From contig JAWZYU010000028.1 of the NCBI GenBank assembly GCA_038380435.1, positions 20,568,201 to 20,632,200 of the forward strand: a stretch of DNA of 64,000 nt, in the 5' to 3' direction. Under the pieces are notes generated by a model. That model saw only the letters and a program-made list of their open reading frames with translations. It did no database searches and was not told the origin of the DNA. Each line of letters opens with the position of its first letter. Within the stretch, counting starts at the first letter, position 1. Source of the DNA: Ryuthela nishihirai. Taxonomy: Eukaryota; Arthropoda; Arachnida; Araneae; Heptathelidae. A program made the position numbers and the translations under genes. Shown piece by piece: positions 1-10,164 of this stretch.

Positions 1-209
1 TGTCACTGCTCGGCTCTCAGCTTTAATCTGCATATTCTCTTTTTTACTGTACTAAAAGCTAGTTTTGTGACACCCCCCTCCGACATTTTAGCACAGTTTC
101 AACACGAAGAATTTCCCGCTGTTGCAAAGGTTATTGCTGACTCGGTGCGCGTCCTCATAGGACGTGACTTCATCGCAAACTATCGAGATTTCTCTCTCGA
201 CAGATTCCA

Positions 210-279
210 GATTTTTGATTCCCGACGTACTTGACCGAAAGGTCCCAAACTTCGTTGGCGGGTTCCTCCTGCATGATCC
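210..279. repeat. Left copy of a ~70-bp duplication flanking a SINE
   Basis: These 70 bases are repeated at 667-735 with one base missing, directly on either side of the SINE at 280-666. The sequence belongs to the Helitron, so it looks like a target-site duplication of unusual length, against 9-15 bp for the other SINE copies here. Confidence 0.85.
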
Positions 280-666
280 GGGGCGGGGGTGGCTCAGTCG
301 GTAGCGCGCCAGGCTCGTAATCTATAGTTCCCAGGTTCGAGTCCCAGCTGGGTCAGCGTTGAGATTTATCTCCGCAAAATTCCCCGCCCTGCCCAGGGTC
401 AGTAGGAGACACCGATGGGCTTGGAAAGGCCGCCGTCCGTCGACTGGGACGTTAAGCCGCTGCCCCGTGTGCGGGCGAGCCGTACCCTGTGCACGTTAAA
501 GAACACACTGGATGGCCTTGACGGGAGGCTACCATCTGTCTCCCAACAGCTGTTCCAGTGGGTCCCCTCCCCCAACCTTCTCTGAGCCTTCGGGGTCCAT
601 GTGACCTGGCCATTTAGCCCATGGTGTGCAAAAAAGTGTCGCTCAGAGGTAAAACAACCCAACCCG
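280..666 (+). mobile_element. tRNA-derived SINE (family A), full length
   Basis: This is a reference copy of the dominant repeat. The tRNA-like head carries an A box (TGGCTCAGTCGG) and a B box (GGTTCGAGTCC), the two internal pol III promoter parts. The head resembles elongator tRNA-Met, but the anticodon-loop CAT is CGT. A conserved body of about 300 bp follows, ending GAGGTAAAACAACCCAACCC, often with extra ACCCA units. Long reading frames on either strand of this element recur in every copy and are not proteins. Confidence 0.93.
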
Positions 667-735
667 GATTTTTGATTCCCGACGTACTTGACCGAAAGGT
701 CCCAAATTCGTTGGCGGGTTCCTCCTGCATGATCC
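667..735. repeat. Right copy of the ~70-bp duplication
   Basis: This matches 210-279 except for one deleted C, and resumes the Helitron sequence directly after the SINE tail. Confidence 0.85.
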
Positions 736-1102
736 CGCGTTGGATTAAAATATCAGGTCCCTAGCTGCAATGACACGCCTTTATAAAATAATAATGCTTT
801 TGGAAATGCGAGAATGTGGCAAAGGCGGCAGTTTTAAATGTTGTTTTGATTCTTATGTTCACAGTTAGGGGAGCATTAAATGAAAACAATAACTTTAACA
901 ACGATTATCGTTTCCCGTAGGAATAACATGATAAATAATTTTGCTGCTAGCTAACCCCTTTTTGGACTTTCGACTTTAAATTTGGCACTGCAACCTGGAT
1001 TACAACCAGAAACATTCTCTGAAATTCTGAAGCATCTGTTATGATTAATCGATGAATTATGGCTTTCACAGACAAACACACATACACTTTCTTTATATAG
1101 AT

Positions 1103-1289
1103 CAGTGGTTCTCAACCTTTTATGCTTCATGTACCCCCTGGAAATGTGTATGTAACTGACGCACCCCTTAACAGATAGATAAAACTATAGTTATAGTATA
1201 ATAATGCCAGCTTAGCGATTTTGTTACTAGATCTAGCAACCCTTGAGCTCTCACGGAGTGCCCTAAAAGTTTTTTACCGCGTACCCCAA
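1103..1289 (+). mobile_element. hAT-like MITE, left part
   Basis: It begins CAGTGGTTCTCAACC, a terminal sequence typical of hAT elements, directly beside the Helitron 5' end. It runs into the SINE at about 1290 and the opposite terminus was not found after that SINE, so only part survives. Confidence 0.5.
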
Positions 1290-1665
1290 GGGCTCAGTCG
1301 GTAGCGCGTCAGGCTCGTAATCTGTAGTTCCCAGGTTCGAGTCCCAGCTGGGTCAGCGTTGAGATTTATCTCCGCAAAATTCCCCGCCCTGCCCACGGTC
1401 AGTAGGGGACACCGATGGGCTTGGAAAGGCCGCCGTCCGTCGGATGGGACGTTAAGCCGTGGTCCCGTGTGCGGGAGAGCCATACCCTGTGCGCGTTAAA
1501 GAACACGCTGGATGGCCTTGACGGGAGGCTACCATCTGTCTCCCAACAGCTGTTCCAGTGGGTCCCCTCCCCCAACCTTCTCTGAGCCTTCGGGGTCCTT
1601 GTGGCCTGGCCATTTAGCCCATGGTGTGCAAAAAAGTGCCGCTCAGAGGTAAAACAATCCAATCC
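1290..1665 (+). mobile_element. SINE A, missing the first ~12 bases
   Basis: The head starts at GGCTCAGTCGG and the body is intact. The tail is changed to ATCCAATCCAATCC instead of ACCCA repeats. Confidence 0.9.
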
Positions 1666-1944
1666 AATCCTAACCAAAAACATCATCCTGAGTTTCGCGT
1701 CGATCCATCGAACGATTTGTTAAAAATGTTATTGATCACCAAAAAGCATCTTAAAAATCGGAAAAAGGCAATTCGGAACAATTCTGAGTTTAAACTATAT
1801 TTATGAAATACAGTTTGACTCGTTACATCATTTTTGTGACTTCCGCCTTCTGAGACAATACATGTGAACCGACAGTTTTCCAGTAGAATGCGCGTGCTCT
1901 CAATTTTGAAGGCTTTTATATCTTTTTTTCAATGCATATAATAT

Positions 1945-2336
1945 TCAATATGGTTGGGTTGTTTTTCCTCTGAGCGGCACTTTTTAACGCACAATGGGCT
2001 GGATGGCCAGGTCACAAGGACCCCGAGGGCTCAAGGAAAATTGGGGGAAGGGGATACACTGGAACAACTGTTGGGAGACAGATGGTAGCCTCCATCAAGG
2101 CCATCCAGCGTATTCATTAACGTGCTCAAGGCATGGCTCTCCTGCACACGAGGCCATGGGTTAACGTCCCATCCGAGGGACGGCAGCCTTTCCAAGCCCA
2201 TCGGTGTACCCCACTGACCGAGGGTAGGACCACGAGTTCTGGGGAGATAAATCTGAACACTGGCCCAGCTGGGACGCGAATTTGGGAACTGAAGATTACG
2301 AACTTGGCGCGCTACCAACTGAACTATCCCCTCCCC
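1945..2336 (-). mobile_element. SINE A, old diverged copy
   Basis: It is recognisable end to end but has many substitutions throughout the body and head. It is one of the oldest copies in the window. Confidence 0.82.
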
Positions 2337-2765
2337 TAATAGATTTAGGCCACGCCCATATAAAATCATAGGTACCAGACCTCCCAGTCCCAAAATGCGC
2401 TCACAGGTATCCCCCTGCCATCCCTTGTAGCATTAAGAATCTGAGCCTCTATCTCTAGTGGTACTCGAATTCGAGATCAAAATCTGTTTTATTCTTCGTC
2501 TTCAATAATTCGCTGATTTTCAATGCGAAATTTGCTAGTTCACAATGAACACCTTCATAAAAGGACACTTGTGGTTCCTCTTTCTTTTACGAAACCTTCA
2601 AGAGGTAATTCCTCTAAATGTGTTTCGCATTGTTTGCGTTAAAAATAGCAATGAAATGAATCACACCGGAAGTGAATTGATGTTCCCAGGATCGTTTATC
2701 GCACTATATCTGAGTTCAGATTTTATACGCTAACCCATGCTTTCCGTAAGAAAAGGGACAGAGAA
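2337..2765. other. Unique intronic sequence
   Basis: No gene, repeat family or splice-flanked exon was recognised. Confidence 0.5.
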
Positions 2766-3141
2766 CGGCTCAGTCGGTAGCGCGCCAGGCTCGTAATCTG
2801 TAGTTCCCAGGTTCGAGTCCCAGCTGGGTCAGCGTTGAGATTTATCTCCGCAAAATTCCCCGCCCTGCCCACGGTCAGTAGGGGACACCGATGGGCTTGG
2901 AAAGGCCGCCGTCCATCGGATTGGACGTTAAGCCGTGGCCCCGTGTGCGCGAGAGCCATAGTTTGTTGTACGTTAAAGAACACGCTGGATGGCCTTGACG
3001 GGAGGCTACTATCTGTCTCCCAACAGCCGTTCTAGTGAATCCCCTCACCCAACCTTCTCTGAGCCTTCGGGATCCTTGTAACCTGGCCATTTAGCCTATT
3101 GTGTGCAAATAAAGTTCCGCTCAAAAGTAAAAAAACCCAAC
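2766..3141 (+). mobile_element. SINE A
   Basis: It lacks the first G-rich bases of the head. The tail ends AAAAAAACCCAACCC. No clean target duplication was seen. Confidence 0.9.
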
Positions 3142-3461
3142 CCTCTAACCGTGAAGACTTCCCCGCATCGTGAGGGTTGCGGGTCCTATCAGTAATGCCT
3201 CTGAACCCAGCATAAAATCCAGGATCTCCTAGCATCAGTCGGCTATTGTAAAATGCTTTAAAGTAGAACTGTTAAGAAATGATATGCTTTTGATTTCGTG
3301 ATTGAATGGACGTTGGATTCCTTTGCAAATACCTAATAAAAGCAATCAATCATTAATCAATTTTATATCATCATATTACAATTTAAAATATAGAAACAAT
3401 ATGAGTAAACCTAAAATCCATATGGTTTATCTTGTATACTAAAGGAAATTAATACTAAAAT
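3142..3461. other. Unique AT-rich intronic sequence
   Basis: Nothing recognisable apart from simple AT-rich DNA. Confidence 0.5.
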
Positions 3462-3472
3462 CAATAACGAGT

Positions 3473-3860
3473 GAGGGGCGGGGGTGGCTCAGTCGGTAGC
3501 GCGCCAGGCTCGTAATCTGTAGTTCCCAGGTTCGAGTCCCAGCTGGGTCAGCGTTGAGATTTATCTCCGCAAAAATTCCCCGCCCTGCCCGCGGTTAGTA
3601 GGGGACACCGATGGGCTTGGAAAGGCCGCCGTTCATCGGATGGGACGTTAAGCCGTGGCCCCGTGGGCGGGAGAGCCATACCCTGTGCACGTTAAAGAAC
3701 ACGCTGGATGGCCTTGACGGGAGGCTACCATCTGTCTCCCAACAGCTGTTCCAGTGGGTCCCCTCCCTCAACCTTCTCTGAGTCTACGGGGTCCATGTGA
3801 CCTGGCCATTTAGCCCATGGTGTGCAAAAAAGTGCCGCTCAGAAGTAAAACAACCCAACC
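3473..3860 (+). mobile_element. SINE A with 11-bp target duplication
   Basis: CAATAACGAGT occurs at 3462-3472 and again at 3861-3871, directly bounding the element. The copy is full length. Confidence 0.94.
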
Positions 3861-3914
3861 CAATAACGAGTTACTTACTAAGAAACTAAGAAGATTACAC
3901 AAAACTTTTGCCCA

Positions 3915-4090
3915 GCAAAAGGGGTATTGCCGAGCTAAGTGAAGCTATGCAAAAGGGGTATTACCGAGCTAAGTGAAGCTGTGCAAAAGGGGTATTGCCG
4001 AGCTAAGTGAAGCTGTGCAAAAGGGGTATTGCCGAGCTAAGTGAAGCTATGCAAAAGGGGTATTGCCGAGCTAAGTGAAGCTATGCAAAA
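3915..4090. repeat. 34-bp minisatellite, 5 units plus a partial
   Basis: Units start at 3915, 3949, 3983, 4017 and 4051, with a sixth partial unit at 4085. Each begins GCAAAAGGGGTATTGCCGAG. The units are nearly identical, so the expansion is recent. Confidence 0.93.
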
Positions 4091-4217
4091 GAGGAGTAAG
4101 AGAGGGCTTTATATTGCCAAAACACTGTCGCTTAACCTAGTGAGAAGCCGAGGTTCTGTGCAGTTTGTTGACAGAAGACGAGCCATGAGGAAAAAGGGTG
4201 ACTCAACCTCTAATGCT

Positions 4218-4232
4218 GGGGGGGGGGGGGGG
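4218..4232. repeat. G15 homopolymer
   Basis: Fifteen consecutive G residues. Confidence 0.95.
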
Positions 4233-4365
4233 TACAACAAAGCAACCCACTAATATTTAGGAGTCATGTGTTCGGAATGGAATTCTTTATTATTGACGTA
4301 TCTCTGCAATGGAATAATAGTATTTAATGAACAGTACGGAAAATTAAATTCAATAGTATACTTAC

Positions 4366-4524
4366 CACATAGTGAAAAGGATACACGAATACGAAATCTT
4401 TAGACAAGAGTCTAGGAGCCCTCATAGCAAAGGTTGTCATGTCAATGAAATATGGATAGGAAAAATGCACTGCATCAGCACGTTCGTACGAAACAAAAAT
4501 CGCATCAATGCCTAAATCCGCTTC
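4366..4524 (-). CDS. Ionotropic receptor (IR/iGluR family), exon 4 of those visible
   Basis: The exon is 159 bp (53 codons) with acceptor CTTTTTCAG just above 4524 and donor GTAAGTATAC just below 4366. It starts EADLGIDAIFVSYERADAV, followed by HFSYPYFIDMTTFAMRAP. In iGluR/IR proteins this is the end of the S1 ligand-binding lobe: the R of SYER matches the conserved agonist-carboxylate-binding Arg, and FSYPY matches the FS.PY motif before the first membrane segment. It follows exon 14180-14270 in phase 0. No further downstream exon was found before base 1, so the membrane domains should lie outside the window. The product is a membrane ligand-gated channel or chemoreceptor; its ligand is unknown. 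Confidence 0.85.
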
Positions 4525-4631
4525 CTGAAAAAGGTAAGTAACATTATTTATTAGTAGCATCAATACTACACAAAGGAGTGGTAAAATTTATAGTTATTGC
4601 TTGATGACACGATTCGAACTGAAATTGTTTT

Positions 4632-4830
4632 GTAGTTTGGCTACTGATCTAAGGGACCTGGGTTCGAGTCCCGGGTAAGGCATGGTTGTGCGTGTTGTTT
4701 TTCTGCTGAGGTCTTGCCATCCTCTCAGACCTTGGATTATGGCATATAAACTGACAGGCTCCTGTCAGACCTCTGTGGCAAGCAGCTGCTTGAGGGGGTA
4801 TTTATTTATTTATTTATTTATTTTGGAAAT
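4632..4830 (+). mobile_element. SINE B (second tRNA-like family), 5'-truncated
   Basis: It shares the B-box region GGTTCGAGTCCCGGGTAAGG and a body mentioning CTGACAGGCTCCTGTCAG with 14405-14640. It ends in (TTTA)n. The A-box part is missing. Confidence 0.8.
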
Positions 4831-4935
4831 ATAATGAAATTGTTATTAAAAGACACTTTCCAGACCTTGCAATGGCATGGTGCGGATTGATGGCATCATG
4901 GTGATTTTCTCTGACATAATATGAAGATAGGTTTG

Positions 4936-5030
4936 AGTTGTTTTACCTCTGAAAGACACGTTTTCCACACAATGGGCTAAATGGCCAAGTCACAATTATC
5001 TCATTCTGGGTCCTTGTGACCTGCCCATTC
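4936..5030. repeat. SINE A tail fragments in opposed orientation
   Basis: A minus-strand SINE tail (TTTTACCTCTGA) is followed by a plus-strand piece (GGTCCTTGTGACCTG.CCATT). This small rearranged relic could fold on itself. Confidence 0.55.
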
Positions 5031-5198
5031 AGAGGTCTTGTTATGACCACCCCTGAGTGTTTTGGGGTGGCTTATAAAAAATGAGGGGAAGGGGAAATGA
5101 CAGAGCGTTTCATCAGGCTCAGCAGTGCAGGAAAAGCAGAAAAATGGGCCTGATGCCCAATATTTAATTTATTATCAGATGCTGGCTAATCTTTCTTC

Positions 5199-5577
5199 GG
5201 GGCGGGGGTGGCTCAGTCGTTAGCGCGCCAGGCTCGTAATCTGTAGTTCCCAGGTTCGAGTCCCAGCTGGTTCAGCGTTGAGATTTATCTCCGCAAAACT
5301 CCCCGTCCTGCCCACGGTCAGTAGGGGACTGGGTTTGAAAAGGCCGCTGTCCGTTGGATGGGACGTTACGCCGTGGCCCAGTGTGCGGGAGAGCCATACC
5401 CTCTGCTCGTTAAAGAACACGCTGGATGGCCTTGACGGGAGGCTACCATCTGTCTCCCAACAGCTGTTCCAGTGGGTCCCCTCCCCCAACCTACTCTGAG
5501 CATTCGGGGTCCATGTGACCTGGCCATTTAGCCCATGGTCTGCAAAAAAGTTCGGCTCAGAGGTAAAACAACCCAAC
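5199..5577 (+). mobile_element. SINE A
   Basis: Full length, but with a short internal deletion where other copies read ACACCGATGGGCTTGG. The flanks CTTTCTTC and CTCCTTCATC suggest an imperfect target duplication. Confidence 0.9.
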
Positions 5578-5755
5578 CCTCCTTCATCAGACTGGTACAG
5601 GGATCTCCGATGAACCTTTATAAAGGTCTACAACCGGGAGGCGCGACACATATTTCTCTAACTAAAAAACAAGGGGGAGACCAGAGCAGAAAAATACGAC
5701 AGTACTTCCTTTCTTGGTCGTGAAGAACACAGTGCAATTCACGCTCCACTCGCCA

Positions 5756-6441
5756 GTGATGCTGTCATTAATTTTTCCGAACTCATCAGGGATGCTGTCC
5801 TTAACTTTTCCGAGCTCATCAGGGATGCTGTCCTTAACTTTTCCGAGCTCATCAGGGATGCTGTCCTTAACTTTTCCGAGCTCATCAGGGATGCTGTCCT
5901 TAACTTTTCCGAGCTCATCAGGGATGCTGTCCTTAACTTTTCCGAGCTCATCAGGGATGCTGTCCTTAACTTTTCCGAGCTCATCAGGGATGCTGTCCTT
6001 AACTTTTCCGAGCTCATCAGGGATGCTGTCCTTAACTTTTCCGAGCTCATCAGGGATGCTGTCCTTAACTTTTCCGAGCTCATCAGGGATGCTGTCCTTA
6101 ACCTTTCCGAGCTCATCAGGGATGCTGTCCTTAACTTTTCCGAGCTCATCAGGGATGCTGTCCTTAACTTTTCCGAGCTCATCAAGGATGCTGTCCTTAA
6201 CTTTTCCGAGCTCATCAGAGATGCTGTCCTTAACCTTTCCGAGCTCATCAGGGATGCTGTCCTTAACTTTTCCGAGCTCATCAGGGATGCTGTCCTTAAC
6301 TTTTCCGAGCTCATCAGGGATGCTGTCCTTAACTTTTCCGAGCTCATCAGGGATGCTGTCCTTAACTTTTCCGAGCTCATCAGGGATGCTGTCCTTAACT
6401 TTTCCGAGCTCATCAGGGATGCTGTCCTTAACTTTTCCGAG
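5756..6441. repeat. 33-bp minisatellite, 21 units, open in several frames
   Basis: The unit is CAGGGATGCTGTCCTTAACT plus 13 further bases, repeated 21 times with only a few substitutions (two variant units near 6181-6230, a divergent first unit). Because 33 is divisible by 3, at least one plus frame and two minus frames stay open for 240-284 codons. The minus frame 6516-5662 encodes the 11-residue repeat GKVKDSIPDEL, whose hydrophobic spacing (L, V, I) suits an hendecad coiled coil. Near-perfect DNA identity, including at silent sites, favours recent DNA-level amplification over coding selection. There is no recognised protein and no splice evidence. Confidence 0.93.
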
Positions 6442-6544
6442 CCGCACACCAGAGACATCTGGTACCCACCGTGTAGGGATTTCTAGTTCCATAATGCGCC
6501 CTAGCGATCTCATCATGATATATTGCAGAGGTGAATATCGTGTA

Positions 6545-6852
6545 TGAGTTGCGGCCGGTTGTGAAGTATTATTCTCTGCTTAAGTTCCTTAAAAGGCTGG
6601 AGATGACAGAGTTAGGCTTTCAACAAAATAATAAAGCACTTTGATGTTGGAGATATTTACAGTTTTATTACATATATTTACACACTGTTTGACTAGCTCT
6701 CTCCCTGCGGCTTATATTGCCACGGTACAATTATGAGCCTATACGAAATGAATATATTGAAAATTACATAAAAAAAACTAATATTTACATAATTAAAATG
6801 GTGGGGAGCGAGGCCCCTGCCCTCACAACTCCCTTTCCCCCTAAAGTTGTTC
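6545..6852. other. Unique intronic sequence
   Basis: AT-rich, no recognisable gene. A stretch ending CCCTTTCCCCCTAAAG forms the target site of the next SINE. Confidence 0.5.
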
Positions 6853-7231
6853 GGATGTTTTACCTCTGAGCGGCACTTTTTACACACCATGGGCTAAATG
6901 GCCAGGTCACATGGACCCCGAAGGCTCAGAGAAGGTTGGGGGAGGGAACCCACTGGAACAGCTGTTGGGAGACAGATGGTAGCCTCCCGTCAAGGCCATC
7001 CAGCGTGTTCTTTAACGTGCACAGGATATGGCTCTCCCGCACACGGGACCACGGCTTAACGTCCCATCCGACGGACGGAGGTCTTTCCAAGCCCATCGGT
7101 GTCCCCTACTGACCGTGGGCAGGGCGGGGAATTTTGCGGAGATAAATCTCAACGCTGACCCAGCTGGGACTCGAACCTGGGAACTACAGATTACGAGCCT
7201 GCCGCGCTACCGACTGAGCCACCCCCGCCCC
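6853..7231 (-). mobile_element. SINE A
   Basis: Full-length copy. TTCCCCCTAAAG on the left and TTCCCTCTAAAG on the right form an imperfect 12-bp target duplication. Confidence 0.92.
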
Positions 7232-7684
7232 TTCCCTCTAAAGAGTTATCCAGGCATTATTCTGGTCAAGTCTTCTGATGACTCTTGACCAGAAAAATGT
7301 TCGTTATCCGTTGCCCTTTCAGAGTTCAGAGTCTAGTGTCACTAATTAACAAGTTTTTATCGAAAGTTGACAATTATTCTAATGTTCACTAAGTCCATAG
7401 TTAAAATGTCAAAGTTTGTGGACAGTCTTTTCACTTTTTCAGTCACACAAAATTAGAACACTAAAATCACGATACAAGCTTACACACGATAGAATAATTA
7501 TCCAAAAAAATTCTAGCTTGCCAAAACAATTACATGGCTAGCTAACTGTGTTTTTCACTGCCAGTAAGAACTCTAAGCTTGGGAGAGCGAGCAAGCAAAA
7601 AATACTCGTCACGAAAACGATTCTTTTTGCATTAGACATGGACTTAGTTTTATTACTTGCAATTGCTAGAGGCTTGACCTTTTT
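7232..7684. other. AT-rich sequence, possible distal end of the Gypsy remnant
   Basis: No confident coding motif and no second LTR matching 11002-11868. It may be degraded retroelement interior or plain intron. Confidence 0.4.
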
Positions 7685-7698
7685 GAAAGATCTATTGG

Positions 7699-8078
7699 GT
7701 TGGGTTGTTTTACCTCTGAGCGGCACTTTTTTTGCACACCATGGGCTAAATGGCCAGGTCACATGGACCCCGAAGGCTCAGAGAAGGTTGGGGGAGGGGA
7801 CCCACTGGAACAGCTGTTGGGAGACAGATGGTAGACTCCCGTCAAGGCCATCCAGCGTGTTCTTTAACGTGCACAGGGTATGGCTCTCCCGCACACGGGG
7901 CCACGGTTTAACGGCCCATCCGACGGACGGCGGCCTTTCCAAGCCCATCGGTGTCCCCTACTGACCGTGGGCGGGGAATTTTGCGGAGATAAATCTCAAC
8001 GCTGACCCAGCTGGGACTCGAACCTGGGAACTACAGATTGCGAGCCTGGCGCGCTACCGGCTGAGCCACCCCCGCCCC
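7699..8078 (-). mobile_element. SINE A with 14-bp target duplication
   Basis: GAAAGATCTATTGG at 7685-7698 is repeated exactly at 8079-8092. Confidence 0.96.
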
Positions 8079-8171
8079 GAAAGATCTATTGGCATTGCCC
8101 TTTCCTTTACAGAGAGAATCCTTCTTACCACGAGTTATTTCATCTGTTTCACTAATAACCCTTTCAGTGGT

Positions 8172-8931
8172 TTAAAATTTTGCCTTATGTTTAGACCACT
8201 TAATATTCCAATTGCTTTTCTTATTTAAATTCCTAATTTTAGGTTTCACAGTTCCCTTCCGGATCTTTGAATTATATGCTTTAATTCTTTGAATTGGGCT
8301 ACTAATCTCAACACCTTTAAGTTGCTTCTTGATTTTCTTACAGATATTCTCTACTTCAAAACCATTTAAGTGCATCAATTCATCATTTTCATTGAAGGAA
8401 ATGTACCTCTGAGGAAAAGCAATTGTCAGCGTTCTTAACATTATCATTAACTCCATTCTTTTAGGCAAATGATTTTTTATATTTGTTAGAGAAACAGATT
8501 TATTTCTGTTTTCTTCAATGCTCTCAGAAACAAAATTTTGAATTGTATTTTCATCATTTGCGTTGCTCCTTATATTCTCATCCGGTAATATACTTAAATC
8601 ATTATTATTATTATTATCCATACTAAAGTTTGGAACATCAAACTTGGAATCCAAATTATCAGTATTAACTTTTTAGCTATTTTCTAGCTTATCATTATAA
8701 TAATACTTTTCAATTTCCTCAAGGCCATCATTCTTATTCTTAACGTAAAATTGATGATTGTCACTCTTATGCATTTCAATTTCGGTCATACTTTTGTTTT
8801 GTGATACACCTTTAGCAATTGTCCATATCAAATCATAAGACTGTTTAGTCAGTAACATGGGATAAAATACTGAGGTGTTACTGCACACAGTAACTCTATT
8901 GGTGTGCAGGCTATTCCCTGATTTACTGGGG
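8172..8931 (-). pseudogene. Unidentified coding remnant of the Gypsy-like element
   Basis: The minus frame at 8654-8172 (160 codons) is rich in Asn, Lys and Ile; upstream codons up to 8931 are interrupted by a stop. It lies after the protease segment of the minus-strand retroelement, where pol sequence is expected, but I see no reverse transcriptase motif. It could be a linker or lineage-specific pol segment, or an unrelated insertion. Confidence 0.35.
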
Positions 8932-9302
8932 CTGAGTCGGTAGCGCGCCAGGTTTGTAATCTGTAGTTCCCAGGTTCGAGTCCCAGCTGGGTCAGCGTTG
9001 AGATTTATCTCCGCAAAATTCTCCCCCTGCCCACTGTCAGTAGGGGACACCGATGGGCTTGGAAAGGCCGCCGTCCGTCGGATAGGACGTTAACCCGTTG
9101 CCCCGTGTGTAGGAGAGTTATACCCTGTGCACATTAAAGAACACGCTGGATGACCTTGACGTGAAGCTACCATCTGTCTCCCAACAGCTGTTCCAGTGGG
9201 TTCCCTCCCCCAACCTTCTCTGAGCCTTCGGGGTCCATGTGACCTGGCCATTTAGCCCATGGTGTGCAAAAAAGTTCCGCTCAGAGGTAAAACAACCCAA
9301 TC
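8932..9302 (+). mobile_element. SINE A inserted in the Gypsy remnant
   Basis: The first ~10 head bases are missing. CCTGATTT near 8917-8924 recurs at 9302-9309, a short target duplication. Confidence 0.9.
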
Positions 9303-9309
9303 CTGATTT

Positions 9310-9611
9310 CCTACACATTTAGCGAAAGAAATATTAATTTTGATTAACTTCGCTTCAGTTGCATGACCAAAAGCACTTTTTAAGGTTTAGCAAGTGAAGG
9401 GAATGCCAAATCAGAACGAATAAAATTTATTTCAGCACCAGTGTCTAAAATACCTTTAATTTCATCCTCAGCTAATTTTATCATTGCTTCCTGTAATTTC
9501 TTAATGGTACTGAATTCTTTACATTACAAGAAGCTTCAGAAATTCCATTCGTAGAAACCTGATTGGCTAGATTAACTACAATAACTGCTTCCTCAATTTT
9601 ACTATTATCAT
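9310..9611 (-). pseudogene. Gypsy-type protease remnant
   Basis: On the minus strand this region reads ILDTGAEINFIRSDLAF around 9470-9400. The DTGA triad is the signature of retropepsin aspartic proteases of LTR retrotransposons. Frame breaks and a SINE at 8932-9302 interrupt the rest of pol. Confidence 0.65.
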
Positions 9612-9711
9612 CATTAACCTGAATTTTGTGTGTGAGCACTCATATTTTGGCGCCTGGGACAATCTCTTTCCAAATGACCAAATATACCACACTCAAAACA
9701 TATTTTGGGAC
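9612..9711 (-). pseudogene. Gag zinc knuckle remnant
   Basis: Minus-strand translation gives CFECGIFGHLERDCP, a CCHC (C-x2-C-x4-H-x4-C) nucleic-acid-binding knuckle typical of gag C-termini. A SINE insertion cuts it away from the rest of gag. Confidence 0.75.
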
Positions 9712-10096
9712 GGGGGTGGCTCAGTCGGTAGCGCGCCAGGCTCGTAATCTGTAGTTCCCAGGTTCGAGTCCCAGCTGGGTCAGCATTGAGATTTATCTCC
9801 GCAAAACTCCCCGCCCTGCCCACGGTCGGTAGGGGACACCGATGGGCTTGGAAAGGCTGCCGTCCGTCGGATGGGACGTTAAGCCGTGGCCCCGTGTGCG
9901 GGAGAGAGCCATACCCTGTGCACGTTACAGAACACGCTGGATGGCCTTGACGGGAGGCTACCATCTGTCTCCCAACAGCTGTTCCAGTGGGTCCCCTCCC
10001 CCAAACTTCTCTGAGCCTTCGGGGTCCATGTGACCTGGCCATTTAGCCCATGGTGTGCAAAAAAGTGCCGCTCAGAGGTAAAACAACCCAACCCAA
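9712..10096 (+). mobile_element. SINE A inserted in gag
   Basis: Full-length copy separating the zinc knuckle (below) from the gag capsid-like part (above). The target duplication is poorly preserved. Confidence 0.92.
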
Positions 10097-10164
10097 TTGT
10101 GGGAAATAGAGTTTTAATTTGTCAGCAATTGCGACATCTGTTCTTTAGTGTCTCGCACACTGCT

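Larger units (their letters stand above)
1..1101 (-). mobile_element. Helitron (non-autonomous), 3' end outside window
   Basis: Read on the minus strand, the element starts TC at 1101-1100 after a host A, as Helitrons do. It is collinear with the complete Helitron at 56575-57797: both carry a GTCTG/GTTTG-rich start, a shared block around 900-1060, and a shared region near 60-110 (a G-rich run followed by an ACAAAA motif). The terminal hairpin and CTAG should lie just before base 1. A SINE splits the copy at 280-666. No Rep/helicase coding is visible, so it is non-autonomous. Confidence 0.7.

Noticed and set aside
290..360. Genuine tRNA gene
   Set aside because: The tRNA-like heads are always attached to the SINE body, with altered anticodon loop and no complete acceptor stem.
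399..662. Recurrent ORFs reading MGCFTSERHFFAHHGLNG or MALPHTGPRLNVPSDGRR at many places
   Set aside because: They are translations of the SINE body on either strand and occur in every copy; no codon constraint or start context is consistent.
5756..6441. CRISPR-like array
   Set aside because: Units are contiguous with no spacers, in a eukaryotic intron.
5714..6547. 277-codon plus-strand and 239-codon minus-strand ORFs
   Set aside because: By-products of a 33-bp tandem repeat whose length is a multiple of three.
9614..10042. 142-codon minus ORF fusing SINE-derived sequence to the gag zinc knuckle
   Set aside because: The fusion is created by SINE insertion; only the last ~30 residues belong to gag.
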